Shown here: one piece after another, positions 33,958-43,375 of the stretch | How the letters are laid out: every line of letters begins with the position of its first letter | Position numbering within the stretch: the stretch's first letter is position 1 | From: Phenylobacterium sp. | GTDB lineage: Bacteria > Pseudomonadota > Alphaproteobacteria > Caulobacterales > Caulobacteraceae | Direction of reading: 5' to 3' | DNA: 64,000 nt | Assembly (NCBI RefSeq): GCF_030693625.1 | Contig: NZ_JAUYAF010000061.1 | Coordinates: 1-64,000, forward strand | Made by a program: the position numbers and the translations under genes | The notes under the pieces: model-generated | Seen by the model: the letters and a program-made list of their open reading frames with translations, nothing else | What the model was told of the DNA's origin: nothing | Databases searched by the model: none

Positions 33958-35444
33958 CCCAGTCACTGGATCGATGGCGACAGGCTCCCCGCGATCCCGA
34001 TGACGATACGCCCCGCCTGGAGTGCGGCGTGTTCGGAGTCTTCGACACCGACGGCGCCTCGGCCATCACCGCGCTCGGCCTCCACGCCCTCCAGCATCGC
34101 GGCCAGGAAGCCTGCGGCATCGCCAGCTTCGACGGCCAGGGTTTCCACACCGAACGCCATATGGGCCACGTGGGAGACGCCTTCGCCGGCGGCGACCTCA
34201 TGGATCGCCTGCCCGGCCAGACCGCCATCGGCCACACCCGCTACTCCACCGCCGGCGGGTCTTTCATCCGCAACGTCCAGCCGATGTTCGCCGACCTCGA
34301 GGCTGGCGGCCTGGCTATCGCCCACAACGGCAACCTCACCAACTTCCTGACCCTGCGCCAGCAGCTGGTGGCCGAGGGCGCCATCTTCCAGTCCACCTCG
34401 GACTCCGAGGTCATCCTCCACCTCATCGCCCGCTCGCGCCGCGCGCGGCTGGTGGACAAGTTCATCGACGCCCTGTCGGTGATCGAGGGCGGCTACGCCC
34501 TGGTGGCGCTCTCCAACAAGAAGCTGATCGGGATCCGTGACCCCCTGGGCATCCGCCCCCTGGTGCTGGGCGACCTGGACGGCAAGGCCGTACTGGCGTC
34601 CGAGACCTGCGCTCTCGACATGATCGGCGCGGCCTTCGTCCGCGACATCGAGCACGGAGAGATGGTGATCATCGATCACGATGGCATCGAGTCCATCCGC
34701 CCCTTCCCGGCGGCCAAGGCCCGTCCCTGCATCTTCGAATATGTCTACTTCGCGCGCCCCGACTCGGTCGTGAACGGCCGCTCGGTCTATGAGGTGCGCA
34801 AGCGCATGGGCCGCAAGCTGGCCATGGAAAGCCATGTCCCCGTGGACGTCATCGTCCCCGTCCCCGACTCCGGCGTCCCCGCGGCCCTCGGCTACGCTCA
34901 GGAAACCGGTGTCCCCTTCGAGATGGGGATCATCCGCAACCACTATGTCGGTCGCACCTTCATCCAGCCGACCCAAGGCGCGCGGGAAATGGGCGTGCGC
35001 ATGAAGCTCTCCCCCAACCGTTCGGTGCTGGCCGGCAAGCGGGTGATGCTGATCGACGACTCCATCGTGCGCGGCACCAACTCCGTCCGCGTCGCCCGCA
35101 TGGTGCGCGAGGCCGGGGCCGCCGAGGTTCACCTGCGCTCGGCCTCGCCGCCGATCATGTGGCCCGACTACTACGGCATCGACATGCCCGACCGCGACAA
35201 GCTGCTGGCCGCCAACCATTCGGTGGAGGAGATCGCCAAGATCCTGGAGGTCGACTCCATGGGCTACCTCTCCGTGGACGGCCTCTATTGGGCGATGGAG
35301 TCGGCGCCCCGCGATCCCGACCAGCCGCAGTTCACCGACCACTATTTCACCGGTGACTACCCGACCCGTCTGCTGGATCGCGAGATCGCCGACGGCCGTA
35401 ACGAGACCTCGGAGCGGCAACTGTCGTTCCTGGTCGACGCGTGA
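33954..35444 (+). CDS. purF: Amidophosphoribosyltransferase
   Basis: 496 residues, first committed step of purine synthesis. Glutaminase nucleophile Cys24 in 'RLECGVFGVF', so a 23-residue propeptide is expected to be removed. 'IGHTRYSTAG', 'AHNGNLTN' and 'STSDSEVI' in the amidotransferase half; 'VMLIDDSIVRGTNS' is the PRPP-binding loop of the transferase half. ATG overlaps the cvpA stop (ATGA). The following transporter starts at a GTG overlapping the purF stop, so cvpA-purF-transporter appear coupled. Confidence 0.98.
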   Translation: MTQSLDRWRQAPRDPDDDTPRLECGVFGVFDTDGASAITALGLHALQHRGQEACGIASFDGQGFHTERHMGHVGDAFAGGDLMDRLPGQTAIGHTRYSTAGGSFIRNVQPMFADLEAGGLAIAHNGNLTNFLTLRQQLVAEGAIFQSTSDSEVILHLIARSRRARLVDKFIDALSVIEGGYALVALSNKKLIGIRDPLGIRPLVLGDLDGKAVLASETCALDMIGAAFVRDIEHGEMVIIDHDGIESIRPFPAAKARPCIFEYVYFARPDSVVNGRSVYEVRKRMGRKLAMESHVPVDVIVPVPDSGVPAALGYAQETGVPFEMGIIRNHYVGRTFIQPTQGAREMGVRMKLSPNRSVLAGKRVMLIDDSIVRGTNSVRVARMVREAGAAEVHLRSASPPIMWPDYYGIDMPDRDKLLAANHSVEEIAKILEVDSMGYLSVDGLYWAMESAPRDPDQPQFTDHYFTGDYPTRLLDREIADGRNETSERQLSFLVDA

Positions 35445-36439
35445 GCGGAGAAAAGGCTGGCGGCTGGCTCAGCCGCCTGAAGCCCGACTGGTACATCATC
35501 CTGATCATCAGCATGGTGGCGCTCGCCTCCCTGCTGCCGGCGCGCGGCGCGGCTGCTCCGGTGTTCGGCGTGGCCACCCAGGTCGCCATCGCACTGGTTT
35601 TCTTCCTGCACGGCGCCAAGCTGTCGCGCGAGGCGGTGATCAAGGGCGTCACCCACTGGCGGCTGCACCTGCTGGTCCTGGCCGCCACCTTCGTGATGTT
35701 CCCGGTGCTCTGCCTGGGCCTGGCCGCCCTGCCCGGCGCCATCACGCCTGCGGCGCTCGCGCCTGGCCTGATCTTCCTGGGCTGCCTGCCCTCCACCATC
35801 CAGTCCTCGATCGGCTTCACCGCCATCGCCCGGGGCAATGTGGCCGCCACCGTCGCCTCGGCCACGGCCTCCAACCTGCTGGGCATCGCCCTGACCCCGA
35901 TCCTGGCGGCGGTGCTGATGCAGACCCAGGGCGGCTTCTCCCTGGAGTCCGCCCAGTCCATCGTCCTGCAGCTGCTGCTGCCCTTCATCGCCGGCCAGCT
36001 GCTGCGGCCGTGGGTCGGGCCCTGGATCGCCAAGCGTTCGAAGATGGTGGGCTATGTGGATCGCGGCTCCATCCTGCTGGTGGTCTATTCCGCCTTCTCG
36101 GAGGCCGTGGTGGAGGGGATCTGGAGCAAGGTCAGCACTCTCGACCTCGCGCGCCTGCTGATCCTCTGCTGCGTGCTGCTGGCCGCCGTCCTGCTGATCA
36201 CCCTGTTCGCGGCCCGCGCCTGCCGGTTCAACAAGGAGGACGAGATCACCATCGTCTTCTGCGGCTCCAAGAAGAGCCTGGCCAGCGGCGTGCCCATGGC
36301 CGGCGTCCTCTTCCCGGGCGCGCAACTCGGCATGATCCTGCTGCCGGTGATGATCTTCCACCAGATCCAGCTGATGGCCTGCGCGGTCATCGCCAACGCC
36401 TACGCAAAGCGGGCGGACACAGAACCCCAGACCAGCTAG
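35441..36439 (+). CDS. Bile acid:sodium symporter family protein (SLC10A7/YfeH-like)
   Basis: 332 residues, about nine to ten membrane segments. 'FFLHGAKLSREAVIKGVTHWRLHLLV', 'PSTIQSSIGFTAIARGNVAATVASATASNLLGI' and 'FCGSKKSLASGVPMAGVLFP' are the signatures of the SLC10A7/YfeH branch of the BASS family. The substrate in bacteria is unknown. GTG start at 35441 overlapping the purF TGA, giving tight coupling. An SDR gene follows after 10 bases. Confidence 0.88.
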   Translation: MSGEKAGGWLSRLKPDWYIILIISMVALASLLPARGAAAPVFGVATQVAIALVFFLHGAKLSREAVIKGVTHWRLHLLVLAATFVMFPVLCLGLAALPGAITPAALAPGLIFLGCLPSTIQSSIGFTAIARGNVAATVASATASNLLGIALTPILAAVLMQTQGGFSLESAQSIVLQLLLPFIAGQLLRPWVGPWIAKRSKMVGYVDRGSILLVVYSAFSEAVVEGIWSKVSTLDLARLLILCCVLLAAVLLITLFAARACRFNKEDEITIVFCGSKKSLASGVPMAGVLFPGAQLGMILLPVMIFHQIQLMACAVIANAYAKRADTEPQTS

Positions 36440-36449
36440 AAGCGCCGCC

Positions 36450-37205
36450 ATGACTGATACGAACCTCCCCCTCGCCGGCAAGATCGCCCTGGTCACCGGC
36501 GCCTCGCGCGGCATCGGCCGCGCCTCCGCCCTCGCCCTGGCCAAGGCCGGCGCCCATGTCATCGCCGTGGCCCGCACCACCGGGGCCCTGGAAGAGCTGG
36601 ACGACGAGATCCGCGCCGCCACCGGCCAGCCGGCCACCCTGGTCCCCATGGACATCTCTCAGGTCGAGGGCCTCGACCAGCTGGGCCTGGCCATCCATGA
36701 GCGCCACGGTCGCCTGGACATCGTGGTTCACGCCGCCGCCATCCTGGGGGTCATCACCCCGGTCAGCCACATTGAGCCGGCGCTGTTCGACAAGGTGGTC
36801 ACCACCAACCTCACCGCCACCTTCCGGCTCATCCGCGCCACCGAGCGGCTGCTGCGGGCCTCGGAGGCCGGGCGCGCCATCTTCATCACCACCGGCCGCG
36901 TCCAGCGCCCGAAGGCCTTCTGGGGCGCTTACGGCGTCTCCAAGGCGGGCATGGAGCACCTGGTGCAGACCTGGGCCGACGAACTGGAGAACACCACCGT
37001 CCGCGCGGTGCTGGTGGACCCTGGCGTCATGCGCACCAAGATGCGCGCCGAGGCCATGCCGGGCGAGGATCCCATGGACCTGCCCCATCCGTCGGAGATC
37101 GGACCCATGATCGTCGACCTGGCCCAGGCTGACCTGGGCCAGCCGAAATCTAGCGTTTTGTTTTCGGACTGGAAGCTGACGTCCGGCTCGCCCGCTTCGG
37201 CTTGA
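36450..37205 (+). CDS. SDR-family oxidoreductase (YciK-like)
   Basis: 251 residues. 'VTGASRGIG' at 15-23, 'HAAAILG' for the NNAG position, catalytic Tyr and Lys in 'YGVSKAGME'; the Ser position reads '[10 protein letters not shown]', with Thr/Gly where Ser is usual, so activity may differ. Many homologues sit near purine or transporter genes without a known substrate. It lies 10 bases after the transporter. The last 56 bases overlap the C-terminal coding region of der on the other strand. Confidence 0.87.
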   Translation: MTDTNLPLAGKIALVTGASRGIGRASALALAKAGAHVIAVARTTGALEELDDEIRAATGQPATLVPMDISQVEGLDQLGLAIHERHGRLDIVVHAAAILGVITPVSHIEPALFDKVVTTNLTATFRLIRATERLLRASEAGRAIFITTGRVQRPKAFWGAYGVSKAGMEHLVQTWADELENTTVRAVLVDPGVMRTKMRAEAMPGEDPMDLPHPSEIGPMIVDLAQADLGQPKSSVLFSDWKLTSGSPASA

Positions 37206-38751
37206 CGCCGGGCCGGGCCAGCTTTTGGGTGCGCCCCTTGGGGTTGCCCACCAGCTTGGGCTTGGCCACGTAGGACCGCTTGGGCTTGGCCTCTGCGCCC
37301 GCCTTGGCCTTGGCCGATGCCGCGGCCTTGGATTTCGCACGCATCCCCGTCGTCGGGCCGCCCACGGCCTTGGCGGCCGCCCTGGCCGCGAAGCCGCCGG
37401 TGGGGCCGCTCTTGGCCTCCCCCTCGGCGAAGGGGTTCTTGTTGGACTTCACCGTCAGCCGCATGGGCACGCCGGGCAGGTCGAAGCTCTCGCGCAGCGA
37501 GTTGATCAGGTAGCGGCGATAGTGGTCGGGCAGCTGGTCGGCCCGGCTGGCGAACAGCACGAAGGTCGGCGGCCGCGCCTTGGTCTGGGCCATGTACTTG
37601 GGCTTGATCCGCCGCCCGCCCACCGAGGGGGGCGGATGGCGCTGCGTCGCCATGGAGAGCCAGTCGTTCAGGTCCCGCGTCTTGACCTTGGTGGACCAGT
37701 CGCCGTGCACCTTGAAGACCGCGGGCATCAGCTTGTCGAGGCCACGGCCGGTCTCCGCTGACAGCGCCACCACCGGGGTTCCCCGCAGCTGCGGCAGCAG
37801 GCGGGCGGCTTCCTCGTTGAACATGGCCAGGGTCTCGCGCTGGTCCTCCACCAGGTCCCACTTGGCCAGGCAGAACACCAGCCCACGGCCTTCGCGCTCA
37901 ACCAGATCGGCGATCTGCAGATCCTGCACCTCGAAGGGATGGGTGGCGTCCATCACCAGGATCACCACCTCGGCATAGGTGATGGCGCGGATGGAATCCT
38001 GGCCCGACAGCTTCTCCAGCTTCTCCTCGACCCTCGCCTTCCGGCGTAGCCCGGCGGTGTCCACCAGCCGGATGGCCCGGTCGTCCCAGGTCCAGTCGAC
38101 GGGAATGGCGTCGCGGGTGATCCCGGCCTCGGGGCCGGTCAGCAGGCGGTCCTCGCCGATCAGCTTGTTCACCAGGGTCGACTTGCCCGCATTGGGGCGC
38201 CCCACGATGGCGATCTGCACCGGCTTCTCGACAGCGTCGCCGTCCTCGAACTCGTACTCCACCGCATAGGGGGCGATGGCCTGATAGAGGTCGGCCATCC
38301 CTTCGCCGTGCTCGGCGGAGATCGGAATGGGTTCGCCCAGGCCCAGGCTGAAGGCGTCGTTGATGCCGTCGTCGCCGCGCTTGCCCTCGGCCTTGTTGGC
38401 CAGCAGCAGCACGGGCTTGTCCCGGCGGCGCAGGATCTCGCCGAACACGCGGTCCATGGGCGTGATGCCGTCGCGGGAATCCACCACGAACAGCGCCACG
38501 TCGGCCTCGTCGATGGCCAGTTCGGTCTGGGCGCGCATGCGGGCCTCGAGGCTCTCGTCGGTGACGTCCTCGAAGCCGGCGGTGTCGATCAACTCCAGTT
38601 CGATGTCGCCGATCCGGCCCGCGCCGAAGCGCCGGTCGCGGGTGACGCCCGGCCGGTCATCGACAATGGCGAGCTTCTTGCCCGCCAGCCGATTGAACAG
38701 GGTGGATTTACCGACGTTCGGACGCCCTACGATCGCAAGCCTGAGCGGCAT
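37150..38751 (-). CDS. der: Ribosome biogenesis GTPase Der (EngA)
   Basis: 533 residues with two GTPase domains: G1 'GRPNVGKS' at 9-16 and a second 'GRPNAGKS' near 184-191, each with DTAG (LIDTAGFED and [11 protein letters not shown]) and NK/KW motifs, then a KH-like domain ending near residue 445. E. coli Der has 490 residues; here a Lys/Ala/Arg-rich tail of about 90 residues is added ([23 protein letters not shown]). It acts in 50S assembly. Its start lies 24 bases after the bamB stop, as in the E. coli yfgM-bamB-der order. The tail coding region overlaps an SDR gene by 56 bases. Confidence 0.97.
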   Translation of the reverse strand: MPLRLAIVGRPNVGKSTLFNRLAGKKLAIVDDRPGVTRDRRFGAGRIGDIELELIDTAGFEDVTDESLEARMRAQTELAIDEADVALFVVDSRDGITPMDRVFGEILRRRDKPVLLLANKAEGKRGDDGINDAFSLGLGEPIPISAEHGEGMADLYQAIAPYAVEYEFEDGDAVEKPVQIAIVGRPNAGKSTLVNKLIGEDRLLTGPEAGITRDAIPVDWTWDDRAIRLVDTAGLRRKARVEEKLEKLSGQDSIRAITYAEVVILVMDATHPFEVQDLQIADLVEREGRGLVFCLAKWDLVEDQRETLAMFNEEAARLLPQLRGTPVVALSAETGRGLDKLMPAVFKVHGDWSTKVKTRDLNDWLSMATQRHPPPSVGGRRIKPKYMAQTKARPPTFVLFASRADQLPDHYRRYLINSLRESFDLPGVPMRLTVKSNKNPFAEGEAKSGPTGGFAARAAAKAVGGPTTGMRAKSKAAASAKAKAGAEAKPKRSYVAKPKLVGNPKGRTQKLARPGVKPKRASRTSASSPKTKR

Positions 38752-38775
38752 GGGGTCCTGGTCTTTTCTCTTCGT

Positions 38776-40167
38776 CTATCGCAGCGCGATGAGTTGGGCC
38801 TCATCGGTCGCGATATAGATCGTGTTGTTGATGGAGATCGGGCCGAGCAGAACGCCCGAGCCGAGGTTCATGGTCTTTTCCACCGCGCCGGTCTTGGCGT
38901 TCAGGGCCACCAGTTCGCCCTGGTTGGAGGCGGTGATCACCTTGCCGGAGGCCAGGATCGGGCTCGACCAGATCGGCTTGGAAACGTACTTCTTCTTGCC
39001 AAGGCTGATGCCCATCAGGCCGCCCTTGGCCTTGCCGCGGCCTTCGCCCAGGTCGCGGATCCAGTAGATCTGGCCGCTCTCGCGGGCCACGCAGATCACC
39101 TGGCCGCCCTTGTCCACCACATAGACCACGTCGCCCGAGGGCCAAGGCGTGGTGATGCCGGTGATCGGCAGGGTCCAGCGCGCCTGGCCGGTGCGCAGGT
39201 CGGTGGCGGCGAAGACGCCGGAATGGCTGACCGCGAAGACGTCGCCCTGGAAGATCACCGGGCGGCCGGGAATGTCGCGGATTTCGGACAGGGCGTTGTT
39301 GCGGCTGGCCCGCGACAGGGCCTCGTTCCACAGGTCGTTGCCGTTGGCGGCGCGCAGGGCCACCAGTTCGCCTGAGCCGAAGGCGGCCACGACGGTGTCG
39401 CCGGAGACGGCGGGGCTGGAGGCGCCCAGGATGCGCGAGGATTCCGACAGCGCCTGATAGGTCCAGCTCGCGGTCCCATCGGCGGTGTTGTAGCTCAGCA
39501 GGGTGTTGTCCACCGCCACCACGAACAGGCGTCCGCCCGCCACGGTGGGGGCCGCATGGATTGGCTGCTCGGTGGCCACCTTCCAGCCGACCGCGCCGGT
39601 GTCGGCGTTCAGCTGGGCGATGAACCGGTAGCCCGAGGCGACATAGAGCTTGCCGTCGGCGATGGCGATCCCGCCGCCAAAGGCTTCCTTGTCGCGCTTG
39701 GAGTCGGGACGCAGATTGACCTTCCACACCTCGGCCCCGGTCTGGGCGTCGAGGGCCGAGACCGTGGCCTCGCCGTCCATGACATAGATCTTGCCGTTGG
39801 CGGCCACCGGCGGCGCGGTGACATGGGCGCCGCGGCCCGAGCCCTGGCCGAAGCCGCGCTTCCAGGCCACCGACAGCCCGCCGCCCGCGGCCACGTGGGC
39901 GACGGAGTTCTCAAGCGTGCCGCCCGGCATGGACCACTCGCTGAGCGCCACCGGGTCGGGCAGGAAGAAGTCGACGCCCTTCAGGGCCTCGGCGGCCTCC
40001 ACATTCTGGTCGAAGGCGATGATGGCGATGCGCTCGCCCTCGCTGGCGACCTCGCCAGGGGCCTCGTCCTTCGGGAAGGGGTTGAGGCGGCTGAGCGTCG
40101 AGCACCCGCTCACGCTCAGGGCGGCCGTCAGGAGCAGGGCAAGGCCGGTGCGGCTGCGAAGCGTCAT
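38776..40167 (-). CDS. bamB: Outer-membrane assembly lipoprotein BamB (PQQ-like beta-propeller)
   Basis: 463 residues. Lipoprotein signal with lipobox 'LSVSGC' (Cys22). After a linker, an eight-bladed propeller with repeated 'G.iyv.....G.v.ALda.tG...W' units, for example 'GKIYVMDGEATVSALDAQTGAEVWKV' in pieces from about residue 125 on. It is a periplasm-facing subunit of the BAM complex that inserts outer-membrane beta-barrels. It overlaps the upstream YfgM-like gene by 4 bases and precedes der, the conserved order. Confidence 0.94.
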   Translation of the reverse strand: MTLRSRTGLALLLTAALSVSGCSTLSRLNPFPKDEAPGEVASEGERIAIIAFDQNVEAAEALKGVDFFLPDPVALSEWSMPGGTLENSVAHVAAGGGLSVAWKRGFGQGSGRGAHVTAPPVAANGKIYVMDGEATVSALDAQTGAEVWKVNLRPDSKRDKEAFGGGIAIADGKLYVASGYRFIAQLNADTGAVGWKVATEQPIHAAPTVAGGRLFVVAVDNTLLSYNTADGTASWTYQALSESSRILGASSPAVSGDTVVAAFGSGELVALRAANGNDLWNEALSRASRNNALSEIRDIPGRPVIFQGDVFAVSHSGVFAATDLRTGQARWTLPITGITTPWPSGDVVYVVDKGGQVICVARESGQIYWIRDLGEGRGKAKGGLMGISLGKKKYVSKPIWSSPILASGKVITASNQGELVALNAKTGAVEKTMNLGSGVLLGPISINNTIYIATDEAQLIALR

Positions 40168-40934
40168 TTGGCGTCCGGGGTTGGCTGTTGCGTCGGAGCG
40201 GAAAGGCCCGCGGAGGCCCCCGGCGGAAGGAGCACGCTCTGCGGCGGCAGGGCCGCGGCGGCGCGCGCGGCGGCGGCGACATTCTTGGCCGAGCCGGAGT
40301 CGATCAGGTCCATGGCGGCCTTGGCGCGGTTGCGGGCGCCTTCCGAAGCGTCGGCGATCAGCGAGATGACCACGAAGTCGCCCCGCGCTCCGGCCAGGTC
40401 GCCGTGCATGATCTTGGCGAAGGCCAGGGCCTCACGCGCCTCGGTGCGGTACGGGCGGCCTTCCTTGGTCATGGGCGTCAGGCGGGCCTCCAGGTCCTTG
40501 TAGGGAGCCGTGTCGAGCAGGGCGAAGGCGGATTTGAGGCGGGCGACGTCGCCGATGATGTCGTTCGGCGCGGCCTCTGCGGCCTGGTCGAAATAGGTCA
40601 CGGCCTCGGCCGGCTTGCCGGCGGCGATCTTGATGCCGCCCTGGTGCTGCAGGGCCAGAGACTTGTAGGCCTTGGACCCGGACTTCGCGACCTCGCCGAA
40701 CAGCCGGTCGGCCTCGTCGGCACGGCCCGCGCCGAAGGCCTCCAGGGCCTGGGCGTACTGCTCGGAGGCCTTCGAGGTCGTCTTGGTCTGGTAGGCGTCA
40801 TAGCCCCAGACCGCGAGCGCGATCACCAGGGCGGCGGCCAGGACGGCGCCGACCCAGGGCAGGGCTTTGAGCGCAAGCGCCTTGTAGCGGTCGGTGCGAA
40901 GCTGCTCCTCGACCTCTTCAAAGACATCAACCAC
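40164..40934 (-). CDS. YfgM-like tetratricopeptide protein
   Basis: 256 residues, one N-terminal membrane anchor (about 24-46, LPWVGAVLAAALVIALAVWGY) and a periplasmic TPR_21-type region with 'ASEQYAQALEAFGAGRADEADRLF' and 'ALQHQGGIKIAAGKPAEAVTYFDQAA'. 'VDVFEEVEEQLRTDRY' is the usual alphaproteobacterial N-terminus; the start codon is GTG at 40934. E. coli YfgM bridges SecYEG and periplasmic chaperones. A Pro/Ala-rich tail ends the protein. First gene of the yfgM-bamB-der unit. Confidence 0.88.
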   Translation of the reverse strand: MVDVFEEVEEQLRTDRYKALALKALPWVGAVLAAALVIALAVWGYDAYQTKTTSKASEQYAQALEAFGAGRADEADRLFGEVAKSGSKAYKSLALQHQGGIKIAAGKPAEAVTYFDQAAEAAPNDIIGDVARLKSAFALLDTAPYKDLEARLTPMTKEGRPYRTEAREALAFAKIMHGDLAGARGDFVVISLIADASEGARNRAKAAMDLIDSGSAKNVAAAARAAAALPPQSVLLPPGASAGLSAPTQQPTPDAK

Positions 40935-41029
40935 GTAGGAGAACTCCGCACGAAAGGCGCAAGGGGAATAGAGCGGCGGAACCTATAGCGGCAGCGTGGC
41001 CATCGCAACGGTCCGGCGTCGTCGGGGGC

Positions 41030-41887
41030 TTACCCTGCGCCGGGCTTCGACGCCATGAAAGTCTCGAAGGCGGCCTTGTGGTCGGGATGCCAGCGCGACA
41101 GGGCCGGCCGGTTGAGGATCAGGTCGTCCGCGGCCCAGGCGATGCGCTTTTCGTCCATCTCCCGGCTGACGTCGTTGTCGGGGCAGAGGATGTAGAAGTC
41201 TCCCTTCCCCATCGCCTCGACCATGAAATCCACCACCTGTTCCGCGCTCCAGGCGCCCGGCGGCTTCTCGGTCGAGCGCGCGGTCATCCCCGTGAAGGTG
41301 TAGCCGGGAATCAGCAGGTGGGCGCTGACCTGCCCACCCTCGACGTTGCGCAACTGGTGGGCCAGGCCCTCGGTCAGCGCCTTCACCGCCGCCTTGCTGG
41401 TGTTGTAGGCCACGTCTCCGGGCGGATTGGTGATGCCCTGCTTGGAGCCGGTGTTGATGATGGCGCAGGGCGTGCCCTGGTCCAGCATCCGGCTGGTGAA
41501 GGCCTGCACCCCGTTGATCACGCCCCAGAGGTTGATCTCCAGCAACCGGCGCCAGCGGTCCGGATGCTCCCAGGCGCCGGCCCCGCCGCCGACCCCGGCA
41601 TTGTTCATCAGCACCGCCACCTCGCCGAACCGCTCATAGGCGGCGTGGCGCAGGCGGTTCACGGCGTCGGCGTCCGAGACGTCGGTGGCCACCGCGAACA
41701 CGTCGGCGGGCGCACGCGCCGTCGCGGTGACGGCCTTCACGGCGGCCTCGAGCCCTTCGGCGTTCCGGTCCGCCAGGCAGACCTTCATACCCAGGCCCGC
41801 GAACCGCTTGGCGGCGGCCAGGCCGATGCCGCTGGCCCCGCCCATCACGACGGCGGCGCGGCCGGATGTCAGGGCGGGGTGGGTCAT
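41030..41887 (-). CDS. SDR-family oxidoreductase
   Basis: 285 residues from the ATG 41887 (MTHPALTSGRAAVVMGGASGIG); an upstream in-frame start is less likely. 'GGASGIGLAAA' cofactor loop, 'NNAGVGGGAGAW', Ser in 'AIINTGSKQG' and Tyr-x3-Lys in 'YNTSKAAVKA'. An 'AHLLIPGYTFTGMT' tail region and 'YILCPDNDVSREMDEKRI' near the end match SDRs of unknown substrate. It lies between the otsA end and the yfgM start on the same strand, with no close coupling to either. Confidence 0.88.
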   Translation of the reverse strand: MTHPALTSGRAAVVMGGASGIGLAAAKRFAGLGMKVCLADRNAEGLEAAVKAVTATARAPADVFAVATDVSDADAVNRLRHAAYERFGEVAVLMNNAGVGGGAGAWEHPDRWRRLLEINLWGVINGVQAFTSRMLDQGTPCAIINTGSKQGITNPPGDVAYNTSKAAVKALTEGLAHQLRNVEGGQVSAHLLIPGYTFTGMTARSTEKPPGAWSAEQVVDFMVEAMGKGDFYILCPDNDVSREMDEKRIAWAADDLILNRPALSRWHPDHKAAFETFMASKPGAG

Positions 41888-41971
41888 TGATCGTCTCCGA
41901 GCGGCCGCCCGAGGTCCGAGGCGGGAATCCACAATGTCGCCCAGAATGCGGCGCCGTCGAGGCCTGATCGG

Positions 41972-43375
41972 TTAAGCTGGCCTGTCGGCGTCCTGGCCTG
42001 GCTTTTCGCGCTGCAGGGCCGCGACGAAGGAATCGCGCCAAGCTGTGACGTCGTCGCGATTGACCCCTTCGCTCAAGATGGCCCAGCGCGCCTTGCGCTC
42101 CTCCAGCGGCATCTCCAGTCCGCGTCGGATCGCCTCGGCGACCTCCTCGCGGCTGAAGGGGTTCACGATCAGCGCCTCGCCCATCTGCTCGGCGGCCCCG
42201 GCCAGCTCCGACAGGATCAGCACGCCGGGATCCTCCGGATCCTGGGCGGCGACATATTCCTTGGCCACCAGGTTCATGCCATCCCTCAGGGGTGTCACCA
42301 GGCCGATATGGGCGGCGCGGTAGATGCCTGCCAGGACATCTCGCCGATAGCCGCGGTTCACATAGCGGATCGGCACCCAGTCGACGTCGGCGAAGGCGCC
42401 GTTAATCCGTCCTGACACCGACTCCAGGCGCGAGCGAATGTCCTGATAGGCCTCCACCTCGTCGCGGCTGGGCGTGGCGATCTGCAGAAGGAACACCTTT
42501 TCCTGCTGGTCCGGGTGGTCGACCAGGAACTGCTCGTAGGCGAGGAACCGCTCCTCCAGGCCCTTGGAATAGTCCAGACGGTCCACCCCCAGAATCATCT
42601 TGCGGCCCAGCAGGCTGGACCGCGCCCTCTGGAAGGATTCCATCGCTGCGTCTGAATGGGCCGCCGAGGCGAAGGACTCGGCGTCGATGCCGATCGGGAA
42701 GGCGCCGATCCGGGTCCGCTTGCCGAACGCCGTGGCCACCCCGTCCTCCGTCACCGACCCGCCGGCGGCCTGGACGATGTAGTCGGCGAAGGCGTCGCGG
42801 GAATCGTGGGTCTGGAAGCCGATCAGATCATAGTCGAAGAGCCCCTCGACCAGCTGCGCGTGACGCGGCAGCGTGGTCAGCAGGCGACGCGCCGGCCACG
42901 GGATGTGCAGGAAGAACCCGATGCGGTTGGCGATGTCCCTCTGGCGCAGCTGCCGGGCCAGGGGAAGCAGGTGGTAGTCCTGCACCCAGATGAAATCATC
43001 GGGCTGGACCAGGGGCGCCAGCGTCTCGGCGAACCGTGAATTGACCCGGGCGTAGCCTTCGCTGAACGACCGCTCATAGGCCACCAGATCGGTCCTGTAG
43101 TGGAACAGGGGCCAAAGCGTCCGATTGGCGTAGCCGTTGTAGTATTCCTGCCGGTCCTGCTCCTCGAGGTCCACCAGGGCGACGGTCACCCCGTCCGCCT
43201 GCTGGATCGAAAGCTGTCCGGTGAACGTCTCCCGGGTCTGTCCGCTCCACCCGAACCAGATGCCGGAATATTCGCGCAGCGCCGCGGAGATCGCCATGGC
43301 CAGCCCGCCCACCGTCCCGGCCGCCGCGTCACCCGGCGGGCTGACCCGGTTGGAGACGACAATCAACCTTCCCAT
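41972..43375 (-). CDS. otsA: Trehalose-6-phosphate synthase
   Basis: 467 residues from ATG 43375 (MGRLIVVSNRVSPP), the family N-terminus; a longer in-frame ORF is discounted. GT20 signatures: 'GIWFGWSG', 'WPLFHYR', 'FIWVQDYHLLPLARQLR', 'GFFLHIPWPA', 'DYSKGLEERFLAYEQFL', and 'TPLRDGMNLVAKEYVAAQ'. It makes trehalose-6-phosphate from UDP-glucose and glucose-6-phosphate for osmotic and desiccation tolerance. It overlaps otsB by 13 bases, so the pair is coupled. Confidence 0.97.
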   Translation of the reverse strand: MGRLIVVSNRVSPPGDAAAGTVGGLAMAISAALREYSGIWFGWSGQTRETFTGQLSIQQADGVTVALVDLEEQDRQEYYNGYANRTLWPLFHYRTDLVAYERSFSEGYARVNSRFAETLAPLVQPDDFIWVQDYHLLPLARQLRQRDIANRIGFFLHIPWPARRLLTTLPRHAQLVEGLFDYDLIGFQTHDSRDAFADYIVQAAGGSVTEDGVATAFGKRTRIGAFPIGIDAESFASAAHSDAAMESFQRARSSLLGRKMILGVDRLDYSKGLEERFLAYEQFLVDHPDQQEKVFLLQIATPSRDEVEAYQDIRSRLESVSGRINGAFADVDWVPIRYVNRGYRRDVLAGIYRAAHIGLVTPLRDGMNLVAKEYVAAQDPEDPGVLILSELAGAAEQMGEALIVNPFSREEVAEAIRRGLEMPLEERKARWAILSEGVNRDDVTAWRDSFVAALQREKPGQDADRPA

